From the NCBI RefSeq assembly GCF_000428985.1, contig NZ_AUAZ01000007.1, forward strand, positions 108,188 through 172,187: a stretch of DNA of 64,000 nt. Direction: 5' to 3'. The translations under genes and the position numbers were made by a program. This stretch comes from Marinobacterium litorale DSM 23545. GTDB taxonomy: Bacteria; Pseudomonadota; Gammaproteobacteria; Pseudomonadales; Balneatricaceae. Below the pieces are notes generated by a model. It was given only the letters and a program-made list of their open reading frames with translations, searched no databases and was not told the origin of the DNA. Below, in pieces: positions 36,087 through 45,505 of the stretch (the stretch's first letter is position 1; each line of letters begins with the position of its first letter).

Positions 36087-36821
36087 ATGCTCAGTTGTGC
36101 AACCTTCGACCTGGACGACACCCTCTGGGAGGTGGATCCTGTCATCCGTCGTGCCAATGACACCCTCTGGCAGTGGCTGGACCGGCATGGCGGTCGTTTT
36201 ACCGCGTTGCATACACCGGCGGATCTGGTGGAGGGCTCCAAGCTGAGAGCGGCGCTGCTTGAGGAGTATCCGGAGATCGCCCACAGCATGTCTTTGATCC
36301 GCTTGCGTCTGATCGAGCGCGGCCTGAGCACGGCCGGTTTTGATGAGCAGGAGTCGGAACGTCTGGCCGCTGAGGCGTTCGAGGTTTTTATGCGGGCGCG
36401 TCATGAAGTGGAGTTCTTTGAGCACGCGTTCGAGATGTTGAAAGCGCTACGCGAGCGCGGGCTGACCATCGGCGCCCTGAGTAATGGCAACGCGGATGTA
36501 GGTCTTACCGGGATCGGGGGACTGTTTGATTTTCAGTTTAACGCCGATAGCGTGGGCAGCGCCAAACCCGATCCGCTGATGTTTCAGCGCGCGCTGGAGC
36601 ACACCGGTCTGCGCCCCGAGCAGGTGGTGCATATCGGTGATCACCCGATCAATGATGTAAAGGCGGCCCGCGATCTGGGGTGTTGGACCATCTGGGTCAA
36701 CCTGGAAGGCCAGTCATGGCCGGAACCCGCGCGTGCTGACGAGCGGGTTACCTGTCTGTCTCAGATTCCGGAAGCGGTGGAGCGTATCGCCAAAAAGGCG
36801 ATGACGCGAGCCACCCTCTAG
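36087..36821 (+). CDS. yigB: HAD-family hydrolase (YigB-like)
   Basis: 244-residue phosphatase of the haloacid dehalogenase superfamily. Motif I FDLDDTLWE (nucleophile Asp near 8), motif II LSNGN, motif III Lys in SAKPDPLMF and motif IV HIGDHPINDVKAARDLG. In E. coli YigB dephosphorylates FMN and is also next to xerC. Last gene of the lptM-lysA-dapF-DUF484-xerC run. Confidence 0.9.
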   Translation: MLSCATFDLDDTLWEVDPVIRRANDTLWQWLDRHGGRFTALHTPADLVEGSKLRAALLEEYPEIAHSMSLIRLRLIERGLSTAGFDEQESERLAAEAFEVFMRARHEVEFFEHAFEMLKALRERGLTIGALSNGNADVGLTGIGGLFDFQFNADSVGSAKPDPLMFQRALEHTGLRPEQVVHIGDHPINDVKAARDLGCWTIWVNLEGQSWPEPARADERVTCLSQIPEAVERIAKKAMTRATL

Positions 36822-36830
36822 ACCGGGCGT

Positions 36831-38693
36831 CTAGCTTTTAAAGCTCGACATGATCTGTTGCAGTGAGTTTGCCTGTTCGGCAACCGTCTGACTTGCCTGG
36901 GCATTCTGTTCAGTCTGCCCCGTGGCTTCTTCAATGATGTTGCTGATCGTCTCCACGTTGCGTGTCACCTCGGCCGCGACGGAGGCCTGCTCTTCAGTGG
37001 CAGAAGCTACTTGGGTCGTCATATCAACGATACTGCGGGCGCCCTGAGTGATCGATTCGAGAGCCTCGATGGTGTCATTGGCGTTTTGTGCACCCCGCTC
37101 GCTGTCGGCGACGCTCTGCTCCATCAGCTCACCCACATCACGGGTTCGGGTCTGCAGCTGGGTTACCAGGCGATCAATCTGCTCGGCCGATTGCTGAGAG
37201 CGAGAAGCCAGATCGCGGACCTCATCCGCCACGACGGCAAAGCCCCGCCCCTGTTCGCCGGCACGAGCCGCTTCGATCGACGCGTTCAGGGCCAGCAGGT
37301 TGGTCTGTTCGGAGATATCCTTGATCACCACCAGCATGGTGCCGATTTGATCGCTGTCACTGCGCAGTTGAGAGACCACATCAGCTGTTTCCCGGGCCTT
37401 GCGGGCCATCTCGTGGAGGGCGTCCATATTGGCAGCGACCCGTGCGCTGCTGTCATCAGCCTGTGCCAAAGACTCCTGCGCGGTGGAGGCCGTTCTATCC
37501 GTGTTGCCGGCGATCTCCTGCATCGCGGTTTCCATCTCCTGGATCGCAGCAGCGACCTGCATCACCTGGGCCTGCTGAGTACTTAAGCCCGCTGAGGTAT
37601 CGGCGGTGGTCGCCGACAACTGTTCAGCGGCGGCGGCGAGTTGAGTTGAGGTTCCGGTGATCTGGCGGACCACGGCCTGGAACGCATCCATCATGTGGTT
37701 GAAATCCTGCGCCATGATGCCAATCTCATCCTTGGACCGGTTGTCATAGCGTAACGTCAGGTCTTTGTTATCGCGGGCCTGCTTCATCGTATCCGCCAGT
37801 GTCGCGATGGGGTTGAGAATGCTGCGCCCGATGAGAAGTGCGGGCACGATAATAACCAGCAGTAATGCAACGATGGCAACGCTCATTAAGATAAAAATCT
37901 GTTGTTTGCGTTCGGCGAAGGCTTGGGTCAGCTCCCCCTCGAGGACTTTAAGGTTGGACTCCGTGCTACCAACGTCCTCGTGCATCTCGCCCAGTAAGCC
38001 GCTCTCCGAGTTGAGCCCCAGCTTTTCCATGGCACTCACCAGTGCCATAAAGTCTCTTTGATAGGCATCCAGGTAGGTGATGAGCTGGTCCTGAATATCC
38101 TGGCTCAAACCGCTCGAGGGTAGAGCTTGCTTCATTTGCTGGAACGTCTCGTTCCAACGAGGCGGATATTTCGGGTCCTGGCGCAGCAGAAAGTCTTTTT
38201 CAGAGCGGCGTAACTGCAGCATCGCTACTTGCAGGTCGGGCACATAGCTGCCCTCCAGCGTGGTTTCGACCTGGTGGATCGACTCACGCAGACTACCGCG
38301 TAAGCCCTCTTTTTCCGTCAGGCCGATTTGACGGCGTACCTCAACGACGTTAGCGAATCCCTGAGCGTACTCTTCTAACCGTTGTTCCAGCCGTTCGACC
38401 TCATCGGTAGCGATATCGACATGTTCAAGGTCACTTCGTAGAAGCTCGACATCATGCTGAATGGCGGTATGGGTCGTCTCAAAGCGTTCCGCATGAGCCA
38501 GATCGTTGGTGGCTAAAAAGTTCTTTTCATGGACTCGATATTCGAGTTTGTGCAGTTTTATCAGGTTGAGATCATCGTGCACTTCCTGCAAATGACTCTG
38601 TTGTGATGCGCTGTATTGTTGAATTAACGTAAGGCCGGCAAAACCGACCAGAGTCAGGCCGATCTGCAGTATCAGCTTGTGTTTAATCTTCAT
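36831..38693 (-). CDS. Methyl-accepting chemotaxis protein with HBM sensor domain
   Basis: 620-residue inner-membrane chemoreceptor. TM1 about 10-28, a long helical periplasmic domain (30-275), TM2 about 275-297, HAMP (to about 350) and the cytoplasmic signalling hairpin, whose tip [27 protein letters not shown] is near residue 470-490. The periplasmic part looks like the helical bimodular (HBM) domain: two modules share an LGLxxxxGLxG motif ([12 protein letters not shown] and [12 protein letters not shown]), and [10 protein letters not shown] and EKNFLATND are typical. HBM receptors such as McpS bind TCA-cycle acids; the ligand here is unproven. No CheR-tethering pentapeptide is seen. A Fur-box-like site lies upstream. 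Confidence 0.92.
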   Translation of the reverse strand: MKIKHKLILQIGLTLVGFAGLTLIQQYSASQQSHLQEVHDDLNLIKLHKLEYRVHEKNFLATNDLAHAERFETTHTAIQHDVELLRSDLEHVDIATDEVERLEQRLEEYAQGFANVVEVRRQIGLTEKEGLRGSLRESIHQVETTLEGSYVPDLQVAMLQLRRSEKDFLLRQDPKYPPRWNETFQQMKQALPSSGLSQDIQDQLITYLDAYQRDFMALVSAMEKLGLNSESGLLGEMHEDVGSTESNLKVLEGELTQAFAERKQQIFILMSVAIVALLLVIIVPALLIGRSILNPIATLADTMKQARDNKDLTLRYDNRSKDEIGIMAQDFNHMMDAFQAVVRQITGTSTQLAAAAEQLSATTADTSAGLSTQQAQVMQVAAAIQEMETAMQEIAGNTDRTASTAQESLAQADDSSARVAANMDALHEMARKARETADVVSQLRSDSDQIGTMLVVIKDISEQTNLLALNASIEAARAGEQGRGFAVVADEVRDLASRSQQSAEQIDRLVTQLQTRTRDVGELMEQSVADSERGAQNANDTIEALESITQGARSIVDMTTQVASATEEQASVAAEVTRNVETISNIIEEATGQTEQNAQASQTVAEQANSLQQIMSSFKS

Positions 38694-38750
38694 TGCGAAG
38701 GTTTACTCCTTGGACGGCTGAGCCTGAGGCGACTGGCCCGGGCCCGAATT

Positions 38751-38765
38751 TAATCATTATTATCA
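38751..38765 (-). promoter_or_regulatory. Fur-box-like site upstream of the chemoreceptor
   Basis: Minus strand TGATAATAATGATTA agrees with the Fur 7-1-7 consensus (TGATAAT-N-ATTATCA) at 12 of 14 positions. It is 58 bases before the chemoreceptor ATG, in a GC-rich region where an AT-rich run stands out. GATAAT inside it may be the -10. Confidence 0.4.
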
Positions 38766-38825
38766 ATGGCAAGGGTTCACAGGGCTGCTCAGTCTTCTGG
38801 TTTTACCCAGCGTCCACAGCCGTAT

Positions 38826-39971
38826 TTATTCAAGAAACATCGCCAGCAGGTCATTCAGGAAAAGCTGGCCGGACAACGTGGGTTGCACGCGCCCCCCTTT
38901 CAGCGTTAACAACTGTCTGCGTTCTGCTTCTATAAGTGTCGGCTGTATTTCTGCCAATTCAAGACCAGTACGCTTAAAAAAAAGCGCCAGATCAAATCCG
39001 TCGTGTAATCGCAGCGCATTGAGCATAAATTCGAAGGGGAGTTCATTGGTTGACACCGGTTGATCGCCGGCTAGACGGCGCTCGGCATCCATATAGGCAG
39101 CGGGCTGACGTATCTTGTGACGGCGACGGATCAGCATGCCGCCGCTATTGCTGGTCTGACTGAGTTTGCCATGGGCGCCGGCCCCGATACCTATATAGTC
39201 GCCAAAGCGCCAGTAGTTCAGGTTATGTCGTGCCTGGCAGCCGGGTTTGGCGTAGGCGGAAACCTCGTACTGATGGAAACCGTCCTCGCGCAGTTGCGCC
39301 TGTCCCTGCTCCTGAATAGCCCAAAGTGCCTCGTCCAGCGGGAGTTGAGGTGGACGGCTGTGAAACTCGGTATTGGGCTCGATGGTGAGCTGGTACCAGG
39401 ACAGGTGATCGGTTTCCAGTCCAATCGCAATGGCTAGATCCTCTATCGCCTGTGCCGGTGTTTGTCCCGGCAGACCGTGCATCAGATCAAGGTTAAGGCG
39501 GGGGAAAAGCTCACGCGCCGATTCTGCGGCTGTACGGGCTTCCCGCCCCTGGTGAATACGGCCCAGGGCGGTAAGGGCGTTGTCGTTGAAGCTTTGTACG
39601 CCGATAGAGAGCCGGTTAACGCCGGCACGGCGATAATCGGCAAAACGGGCCTGCTCGTAGGTGCCGGGATTGGCTTCCAGTGTCACTTCAAGCTCAGGTG
39701 CCAATGCAAACCGGGCAGCCACGCCGTCGAGCAGATCACCGATCGCCGCAGCCGAAAATAGGCTGGGCGTGCCGCCGCCAAAGAATATTGTCTGGAGCGG
39801 CCGAGCGCCGCTGAGCGCGCGCTCCTCGTCCAAATCGTCCAGCAGTGCTTTTACATAGGCCTGCTCGGGGAGCTCTGTATCGCGCTGGGCGTGAGAGTTG
39901 AAGTCGCAGTAGGGACATTTGCGTACACACCAGGGGATGTGTACGTAGAGGCTCAGTGGCGGTAGCGTCAT
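38826..39971 (-). CDS. hemW: Radical-SAM heme chaperone HemW
   Basis: 381 residues of the HemN-like group. The radical-SAM cluster motif is CxxxCxxC at Cys15, Cys19 and Cys22 (PWCVRKCPYCDF), followed by FFGGGTPSLF and EANPGT. The extra N-terminal segment and residues needed for coproporphyrinogen oxidase activity are absent, as in HemW, a heme carrier rather than a HemN oxidase. Overlaps rdgB by ATGA; the pair is conserved in gammaproteobacteria. Confidence 0.93.
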   Translation of the reverse strand: MTLPPLSLYVHIPWCVRKCPYCDFNSHAQRDTELPEQAYVKALLDDLDEERALSGARPLQTIFFGGGTPSLFSAAAIGDLLDGVAARFALAPELEVTLEANPGTYEQARFADYRRAGVNRLSIGVQSFNDNALTALGRIHQGREARTAAESARELFPRLNLDLMHGLPGQTPAQAIEDLAIAIGLETDHLSWYQLTIEPNTEFHSRPPQLPLDEALWAIQEQGQAQLREDGFHQYEVSAYAKPGCQARHNLNYWRFGDYIGIGAGAHGKLSQTSNSGGMLIRRRHKIRQPAAYMDAERRLAGDQPVSTNELPFEFMLNALRLHDGFDLALFFKRTGLELAEIQPTLIEAERRQLLTLKGGRVQPTLSGQLFLNDLLAMFLE

Positions 39972-40576
39972 GCGCGAGCCAGGTAGGGAGGAATCGCCTT
40001 GAGCAGTTGCTCCACGGCCTTGCCGCGATGGCTGAGCGCACGCTTCTGCTCGGCATCGAGCTCGGCGGCGGCGCAGCCCGCTTCGGGCGCCAAAAACAGA
40101 GGGTCGTAGCCAAAACCGTGCTCTCCGCGGGGGGCCTCGAGAATCTGTCCTTCCCAGCTACCCTGGCAGATTAAGGGTGTTGGATCCTCGGCATGCCGCA
40201 TAAAGACCAGCACACACTGGAAGCGGGCGGTGCGCTGTTCGGGCGCAAGGCCCTCCAGCGCGGTGAGCAGCTTGCGGTTATTTTCTTCGTCGCTGGCCCC
40301 CTCTCCCGCGTAGCGTGCCGAGTAGATGCCGGGAGCGCCGCGCAATGCATCGACTTCCAGCCCGGAGTCGTCGGCCAGCGCGGGTAACCCGGTTACCTGG
40401 CAGGCATGGCGTGCTTTGATGATGGCATTTTCGACAAAACTCAGTCCGGTCTCCTCGGCATCGCGCACCGCGAAGTCACCCTGGGGTACCACGGCCACAT
40501 TGAGCGGGGCCAGAATATCGTTGAGCTCTTTGAGTTTGCCGCGGTTACCGCTGGCCAGAACGATCCGTTCGATCAT
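39968..40576 (-). CDS. rdgB: XTP/dITP pyrophosphatase (RdgB/HAM1)
   Basis: Removes deaminated purine nucleotides (XTP, dITP, ITP) from the pool. 202 residues. Motifs SGNRGKLKEL near the N-terminus, GLPALADDSGLEVDAL and GFGYDPLFLAPE are diagnostic, as is SHRGKAVEQL near the end. Between the DUF4426 gene and hemW, the Pseudomonas order. Confidence 0.95.
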   Translation of the reverse strand: MIERIVLASGNRGKLKELNDILAPLNVAVVPQGDFAVRDAEETGLSFVENAIIKARHACQVTGLPALADDSGLEVDALRGAPGIYSARYAGEGASDEENNRKLLTALEGLAPEQRTARFQCVLVFMRHAEDPTPLICQGSWEGQILEAPRGEHGFGYDPLFLAPEAGCAAAELDAEQKRALSHRGKAVEQLLKAIPPYLARA

Positions 40577-40582
40577 GGCTGA

Positions 40583-41041
40583 TCAGTCTCCATCGGTGTA
40601 GAAGGTTTGCTGAAACTCGATGGTGTAGGGCGGCCGGTTTGCATCGGGACTTACCTCCAGCGAGATTGTCAGTTGCTCCTCGTCGGTAAAACGGAAGCTG
40701 CCCAGGTAGTAGATCGCGTTACCTTCGTCGATCTGTTTGAACTCCAGTTGCTGGGATTGCTGCAGCAGATTGGACGCTTCGCCGCGAATACGGGCACGGA
40801 TCGGTGTTTTGCTACCGTCATCTTCCAGACGCAGTACCGCCACATTAACCAGTGCCCGGTACTGACTGCGGGTCAGGCCATACTGCTGGGCGACCTCCGG
40901 TGTGACGAAGCTGGAGTTGAAAGCGTTGTAATGGATCTCGTACTCGCCGTCCGAGATGGCCTGTTCGGCGTGTAGATTCAGTGCGAACAGGGCGAGTGCG
41001 GCGGCCCCGATAAAACGGCTCAAGGCGTGATAAACAGACAT
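40583..41041 (-). CDS. DUF4426 periplasmic protein
   Basis: 152 residues with a signal peptide (hydrophobic FIGAAALALFALNLHA, cleavage after LHA near residue 25). The mature part begins EQAISDGEYEIHYNAFNSSFVTPEVAQQYGL, the DUF4426 signature. Probably periplasmic; no lipobox. It always lies between metW and rdgB in related genomes, but its function is unknown. Confidence 0.88.
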   Translation of the reverse strand: MSVYHALSRFIGAAALALFALNLHAEQAISDGEYEIHYNAFNSSFVTPEVAQQYGLTRSQYRALVNVAVLRLEDDGSKTPIRARIRGEASNLLQQSQQLEFKQIDEGNAIYYLGSFRFTDEEQLTISLEVSPDANRPPYTIEFQQTFYTDGD

Positions 41042-41061
41042 GCTGATCTCCTTTGGTTCGG

Positions 41062-41658
41062 TTACACCTGACGCGTGATGCGGTAAATGGCGATCTCACC
41101 AAGCATGTTGGGCCACAGCCGGATCCACCAGCGATCACGCAGTTTGTGATCCACCACCGTGCGTTCGCAGATACGAATGTTGCGCTCCACGCACAGCCGT
41201 TCAAAGTCGTCGAACGTACAGAAGTGGATATTGGGCGTGTTGTACCAAGTATAGGGCAGGAATTTGGATACCGGCATCCGGCCCTTGAAGGCAAGGTAGA
41301 AGCGGGCGCGCCAGTGCGCAAAATTGGGGAAGGTCACGATACACTCGCGGCCGATACGCAGCATCTCCTCGACAATGACATCGGGACGGTGCATGGTCTG
41401 CAGCGCCTGGGTCATAACAACACAGTCGAAGCTGTCGTTACGGATGGAGGCCAGTCCCTTGTCGATATCCTGTTCGACCACATCCACCCCTTTGGCGATG
41501 CATTCGGTGATATTGCCGTGGTCGATTTCCAGGCCGTAGCCGGAAACCGATTTGGCATCCTGAAGGTGAGCCAGGAGCTCACCGTCACCGCAACCCAGGT
41601 CGAGCACACGGGCGTTGGGCTCGATCCAGTTTTCAATAATCTCCAGATCAGCGCGCAT
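41062..41658 (-). CDS. metW: MetW, methionine biosynthesis methyltransferase-like protein
   Basis: 198-residue Rossmann methyltransferase-like protein with SAM motif [16 protein letters not shown]. Start placed at [12 protein letters not shown], with AGGAGA 6 bases upstream; an in-frame start 14 codons earlier lacks a site. Its 5' end overlaps metX by 11 bases. In MetX/MetW organisms MetW is needed for, and binds, homoserine acyltransferase MetX. Confidence 0.93.
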   Translation of the reverse strand: MRADLEIIENWIEPNARVLDLGCGDGELLAHLQDAKSVSGYGLEIDHGNITECIAKGVDVVEQDIDKGLASIRNDSFDCVVMTQALQTMHRPDVIVEEMLRIGRECIVTFPNFAHWRARFYLAFKGRMPVSKFLPYTWYNTPNIHFCTFDDFERLCVERNIRICERTVVDHKLRDRWWIRLWPNMLGEIAIYRITRQV

Positions 41659-42835
41659 CTTGGTTCTCCTTCTGCGTGCTCGGTTCCAGCCCGAGCGCAT
41701 CGGCGACCCGGTTCATGTAAGCGGTAAAAATACCCATGTAGCGCGGGCTCGGGATCAGGAACGCATCATGGCCATGGGCCGAATCCACTTCGGCATAGCT
41801 GACAGACTTGCCGGCCGCGACCAGCGCATCGACCATCTCCCGCGAGCGCTCCGGCGAGAAGCGCCAGTCGGTGGTAAAAGACACCACCAGAAAACGACAG
41901 CTGGCATGACTTAACGCCTTCACCAGATCGTGATCAAACTCGGCGGCCGGGTCGAAATAGTCCAGCGCCTTGGTCATCAGCAGGTAGGTGTTGGCGTCGA
42001 AACTGGTCGAGAAGCGTTCGCCCTGGTACTGCAGGTAGGATTCCACCTCGAACTGCGGGTTGTCGAAATCGAAACTCAGTTTGCCGGCCCGCATTTCGCG
42101 ACCGAACTTCTCGCGCATGCCATCGTCCGACAGGTAGGTTATGTGGCCCACCATCCGCGCCAGGGCCAGGCCGGTTTTGGGCACCACATCATGCTCGTAG
42201 TAGTGCCCTTTGTGGAACTGGGGGTCTTTGCTGATCGCCTGTCGGGCCACCTCGTTAAACGCGATATTCTGCGCCGACAGCTTGGGCGCCGAAGCGATTG
42301 CTACGCAGTTTGCGATGCGGTCCGAGTAATCGATTGCCCACTGCATCGCCTGCATACCGCCCAGGCTGCCACCGATAATCGCCGCCCAACGCTGGATACC
42401 GAGGCGATCAGACAAGCGAACCTGGGAATTGACCCAGTCCTTAACGGTAACGATGGGGAAATCCGGGCCGTAGGGTTTACCGGTTTCCGGGTTGATACTG
42501 CGCGGTCCGGTAGAGCCGTGGCAACCACCCAGGTTATTCAGGGCGACAACGAAGAAACGGTTGGTATCGATCGGTTTGCCGGGCCCGATGGCGGAGTCCC
42601 ACCAGCCGGGCTTGCGATCATCCATGCTCAGGTAGCCGGCCGCATGTTGATGGCCGGAGAGTGCGTGACAGATCAGGACGGCGTTGGACGCGTCCTCATT
42701 CAGCTCGCCGTAGGTTTCAATGATCAGGTCATAGGCTTCGAGTACGCGGCCACAGCTCAGGGCCAGCGGCACATCAAAGTGCAGCGTCTGGGGCGTGACC
42801 AGGCCGACGGAGTCGGCGGGTAGCGATGTGGGCAT
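41648..42835 (-). CDS. metX: Homoserine O-acyltransferase MetX
   Basis: Acylates homoserine in methionine synthesis. 395-residue alpha/beta hydrolase: nucleophile Ser157 in [12 protein letters not shown], oxyanion region [12 protein letters not shown], catalytic Asp in [11 protein letters not shown] and His in [11 protein letters not shown]. MetW pairing suggests the succinyl-CoA-using Pseudomonas-type enzyme, but the acyl donor cannot be fixed by eye. The 99 bases upstream hold no clear signal. Confidence 0.93.
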   Translation of the reverse strand: MPTSLPADSVGLVTPQTLHFDVPLALSCGRVLEAYDLIIETYGELNEDASNAVLICHALSGHQHAAGYLSMDDRKPGWWDSAIGPGKPIDTNRFFVVALNNLGGCHGSTGPRSINPETGKPYGPDFPIVTVKDWVNSQVRLSDRLGIQRWAAIIGGSLGGMQAMQWAIDYSDRIANCVAIASAPKLSAQNIAFNEVARQAISKDPQFHKGHYYEHDVVPKTGLALARMVGHITYLSDDGMREKFGREMRAGKLSFDFDNPQFEVESYLQYQGERFSTSFDANTYLLMTKALDYFDPAAEFDHDLVKALSHASCRFLVVSFTTDWRFSPERSREMVDALVAAGKSVSYAEVDSAHGHDAFLIPSPRYMGIFTAYMNRVADALGLEPSTQKENQDAR

Positions 42836-42934
42836 AAAAACGGCTCTCGATCAGGTTGTCGGGCAGGCAGATGGAGATAGAGATGGTTTGAGCGTCACAT
42901 CTCGTAGTAGAGGCCGCGACAATGGATCAGAAAC

Positions 42935-43249
42935 TTACTGGGACTCACCTTCGTCTCTCTTTATCGAAACCGTTTCCGGAAGCCGCACTGGGGCTTCAAT
43001 TTTGACTCGTTTTTGCCGGCCTGACTCACCGCTGAGAATGGTGACGGCGCTCCTGGAGACGCCGAAGCTTTTGGCCAGAAAGCGAATCAGCTGACTGTTG
43101 GCGCGGCCGTCGATCGGCGGCGCCGTAATCCGAATCTTAACACTGTCACCGTGCAGCCCGACAATCTCATCTTTGGAGGCCTTGGGTTGCAGGTGGCACT
43201 GGAGGATCAGATCGTCGCCCTCCCAGCGATAAAACGGGCTGACGTCCAT
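42935..43249 (-). CDS. yggU: DUF167 protein (YggU)
   Basis: 104-residue small basic protein. WEGDDLILQCHLQPKASKDEIVGLHGD and APPIDGRANSQLIRFLAKSFGV are the DUF167 core. It begins exactly after the YggT stop codon. A conserved partner of yggT and proC; function unknown. Confidence 0.92.
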   Translation of the reverse strand: MDVSPFYRWEGDDLILQCHLQPKASKDEIVGLHGDSVKIRITAPPIDGRANSQLIRFLAKSFGVSRSAVTILSGESGRQKRVKIEAPVRLPETVSIKRDEGESQ

Positions 43250-43792
43250 CTACAGCGTGAATGGCGCCAGTTGCGAGCGAACAATCTGGATCACCAGAAA
43301 AATCAGAATCGGCGACAGATCCAGCCCCCCGATGGGTGGGATCACCTTACGTGCCAGCGCAAAAAGAGGCTCGGTCAGTTGCAGCAAAAGCTGTGGCGCC
43401 GGGTGGTAACTGTCCGGTGCTATCCAACTGATGATCACGGCACCGATCACCGCCCAAAAATAGATCTGCAGAATTCCGTCCAGCACGCCAACGCCGGAAA
43501 ACAGCAGAATCCCCGGCATGTTGGTGCCGCCGCCGCTGACAGCCAGCATCGCCACCAGGGTCAGCACGTTGACGCCAAAAGCCAGTGCCAGTGGTGAAAA
43601 GTCCAGGCGCTTGGCCTTGGGGATGATCTTCTGCAACGGCTTCAGAGGGATGGATGTCAGGCGCACCACAGCCTGAGATATCGGATTGTAATAATCCGCG
43701 CCCGCCAGTTGCAGCAGGAACCGTAATGTCAGAATGAACGCATAGAGCTGACCGACGGTGTGAATAATCAGAATGATCGGATCCTGTGCCAT
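43250..43792 (-). CDS. yggT: YggT-family membrane protein
   Basis: 180-residue inner-membrane protein with two YGGT repeats (about 10-75 and 100-175), each with two hydrophobic segments; NPISQAVVRLTSIPLKPLQKIIP is the conserved loop. The family has been linked to osmotic tolerance and cell division without a defined mechanism. Abuts yggU. Confidence 0.93.
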   Translation of the reverse strand: MAQDPIILIIHTVGQLYAFILTLRFLLQLAGADYYNPISQAVVRLTSIPLKPLQKIIPKAKRLDFSPLALAFGVNVLTLVAMLAVSGGGTNMPGILLFSGVGVLDGILQIYFWAVIGAVIISWIAPDSYHPAPQLLLQLTEPLFALARKVIPPIGGLDLSPILIFLVIQIVRSQLAPFTL

Positions 43793-43878
43793 GGTATGTC
43801 CTGTCGCCAGTTGGGAGGCTCAGTATAGAGATTTTGGGCGACGGGTTGAACCGCCGCCGCCCTCGCTGTTCTTTACGC

Positions 43879-44703
43879 TCAACTCCGCTTGCAGAGTTCT
43901 TCACTCAGGGTTTGAGCCCGGTCTCGACAAGCCTCCATCGCCGTCTGTACGACTTTATCGAGCCCCTGACGCTGAAACGACAGAATTGCCTGTTCCGTTG
44001 TGCCTTTGGGGGAGGTCACATTGGCTCGCAGCTGTGACGGTGCCTGATCACTTTCGGTGGCCATGCGTGCCGCACCCAGCGCGGTTTGCAGGGTCAGTTT
44101 CAGTGCCACATCGGGGGCCAGACCCAGCTGCTCACCGGCTTTGGCCATCGCTTCCATAAACAGGAAATAGTAGGCGGGGCCGGAGCCTGAAACGGCAGTG
44201 ACCGCGTCAATCTGCGCTTCGTTTTCGACCCACAGCGTTATACCCACAGCGCCCATTATCGCCTCGGTCAGGTCGCGCTGAGCTGAGCTGACCCGGGGGT
44301 TGGCGAAGAGTCCGCTGGCCCCGGTACCCACCAGTGCCGGTGTGTTGGGCATGCAGCGAACGATGGGCAGATCCCCTCCCGCCCAGAGTTCCAGCGAGTC
44401 GGCATCGATACCGGCAGCGACCGAGATCAGCAGCGGCTTGGCCTGTTGGATAGCGGCTTGATGGGTCTCGACCACCGTCTTCATGACCTGGGGCTTAACC
44501 GCCAGCACGACGACTTCGCAGGCTTGGATAGCGGAATCGTTATCGGTGGTTGTACGCAGGCCCTGGGCCGCGTAAGGGGCGAGCTTCTCCGCGCTGGGAT
44601 CGGTAACCCAGACGTGATCAGCGGGGTAACCGTTCGAGACTAAACCCTGAAAAATAGCGCTGGCCATGTTGCCCGCGCCGATAAAAGCGATATTTGCGGT
44701 CAC
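43879..44703 (-). CDS. proC: Pyrroline-5-carboxylate reductase
   Basis: Last step of proline synthesis. 274 residues: AFIGAGNMASAIFQGL Rossmann start, AVKPQVM, RCMPNTPALVGTGASGL and AVSGSGPAYYFLFMEAMAKAGEQLGL. GTG start. 16 bases downstream of yggS, as in many bacteria. Confidence 0.96.
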   Translation of the reverse strand: MTANIAFIGAGNMASAIFQGLVSNGYPADHVWVTDPSAEKLAPYAAQGLRTTTDNDSAIQACEVVVLAVKPQVMKTVVETHQAAIQQAKPLLISVAAGIDADSLELWAGGDLPIVRCMPNTPALVGTGASGLFANPRVSSAQRDLTEAIMGAVGITLWVENEAQIDAVTAVSGSGPAYYFLFMEAMAKAGEQLGLAPDVALKLTLQTALGAARMATESDQAPSQLRANVTSPKGTTEQAILSFQRQGLDKVVQTAMEACRDRAQTLSEELCKRS

Positions 44704-44719
44704 GTATAAATCCTATCTG

Positions 44720-45418
44720 TCATGCAGTTTTGGGTGGTCGGGGGCCGAACAGTGTCGTGCCCACGCGGACGATTGTTGCGCCCTCTTCGATGGCTGGCTG
44801 AAGGTCTGAGGACATCCCCATGGACAGCGTGTCCAACCCGGTGACATCCGCGCTGATCTGTTGCAGCAGAACACGCAGATCGGCGAATGCCTGCCGCTGT
44901 TCCACCGGGTCATCGGTGGCTTTGGGGATCGCCATCAAACCACGCAGCCTCAGGCCCGGCAGACGACTCAACGCCTGCGCCAGCGCGGGCGCTTCTTCCG
45001 GCAAGCAGCCCGCTTTGGTTGCCTCGCGGGAAATGTTGACCTGCAGGCAGATGTTCAGCGGTGCTTTGCTATCGGGGCGCTGGTCCGACAGGCGCTGACC
45101 GATCTTGAGCCGGTCGACGCTGTGGACCCAGTCGAAATGCTCTGCAATCGGGCGTGTCTTATTGGATTGAATGGGGCCGATGAAATGCCATTCAAGGGCC
45201 AGGTCCCCGAGCTCTGCTATTTTATCCAGCGCTTCCTGAAGGTAGTTCTCACCGAAATGAGTCAAACCGGCCTCGTGCGCTTGGCGGACCTCGTCGGCAG
45301 ATCGTGTCTTGCTCACAGCCAGCAGCAGGACATCGTCAATATCGCGCCCCGCGGAGTCACAGGCGGAGCGGATCTGATCGGCGACGGTGGAAAGGTTATT
45401 TGCTATGCTGATATTCAT
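44720..45418 (-). CDS. yggS: PLP homeostasis protein YggS
   Basis: 232-residue fold-type III PLP-binding protein (PLPBP/COG0325). Lys in LLAVSKTRSADEV binds PLP; HFGENYLQEALDK and WHFIGPIQSNK are signatures. Start set at MNISIANNLS; a TTG four codons earlier is less likely. Divergent from pilT, the Pseudomonas arrangement. Confidence 0.94.
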   Translation of the reverse strand: MNISIANNLSTVADQIRSACDSAGRDIDDVLLLAVSKTRSADEVRQAHEAGLTHFGENYLQEALDKIAELGDLALEWHFIGPIQSNKTRPIAEHFDWVHSVDRLKIGQRLSDQRPDSKAPLNICLQVNISREATKAGCLPEEAPALAQALSRLPGLRLRGLMAIPKATDDPVEQRQAFADLRVLLQQISADVTGLDTLSMGMSSDLQPAIEEGATIVRVGTTLFGPRPPKTA

Positions 45419-45505
45419 CGTCCGTATCAATCAATTGTCATTGGAAAGCAGGGGCTATTCTGCTAGAAAAGAACTCTACAGTGACAAGCCTCGAGTCCCC
45501 GAATT

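Noticed and set aside
36818..36834. 6-base hairpin between yigB and the chemoreceptor gene
   Set aside because: Short AT-containing stem with only four Ts; too weak to call a terminator.
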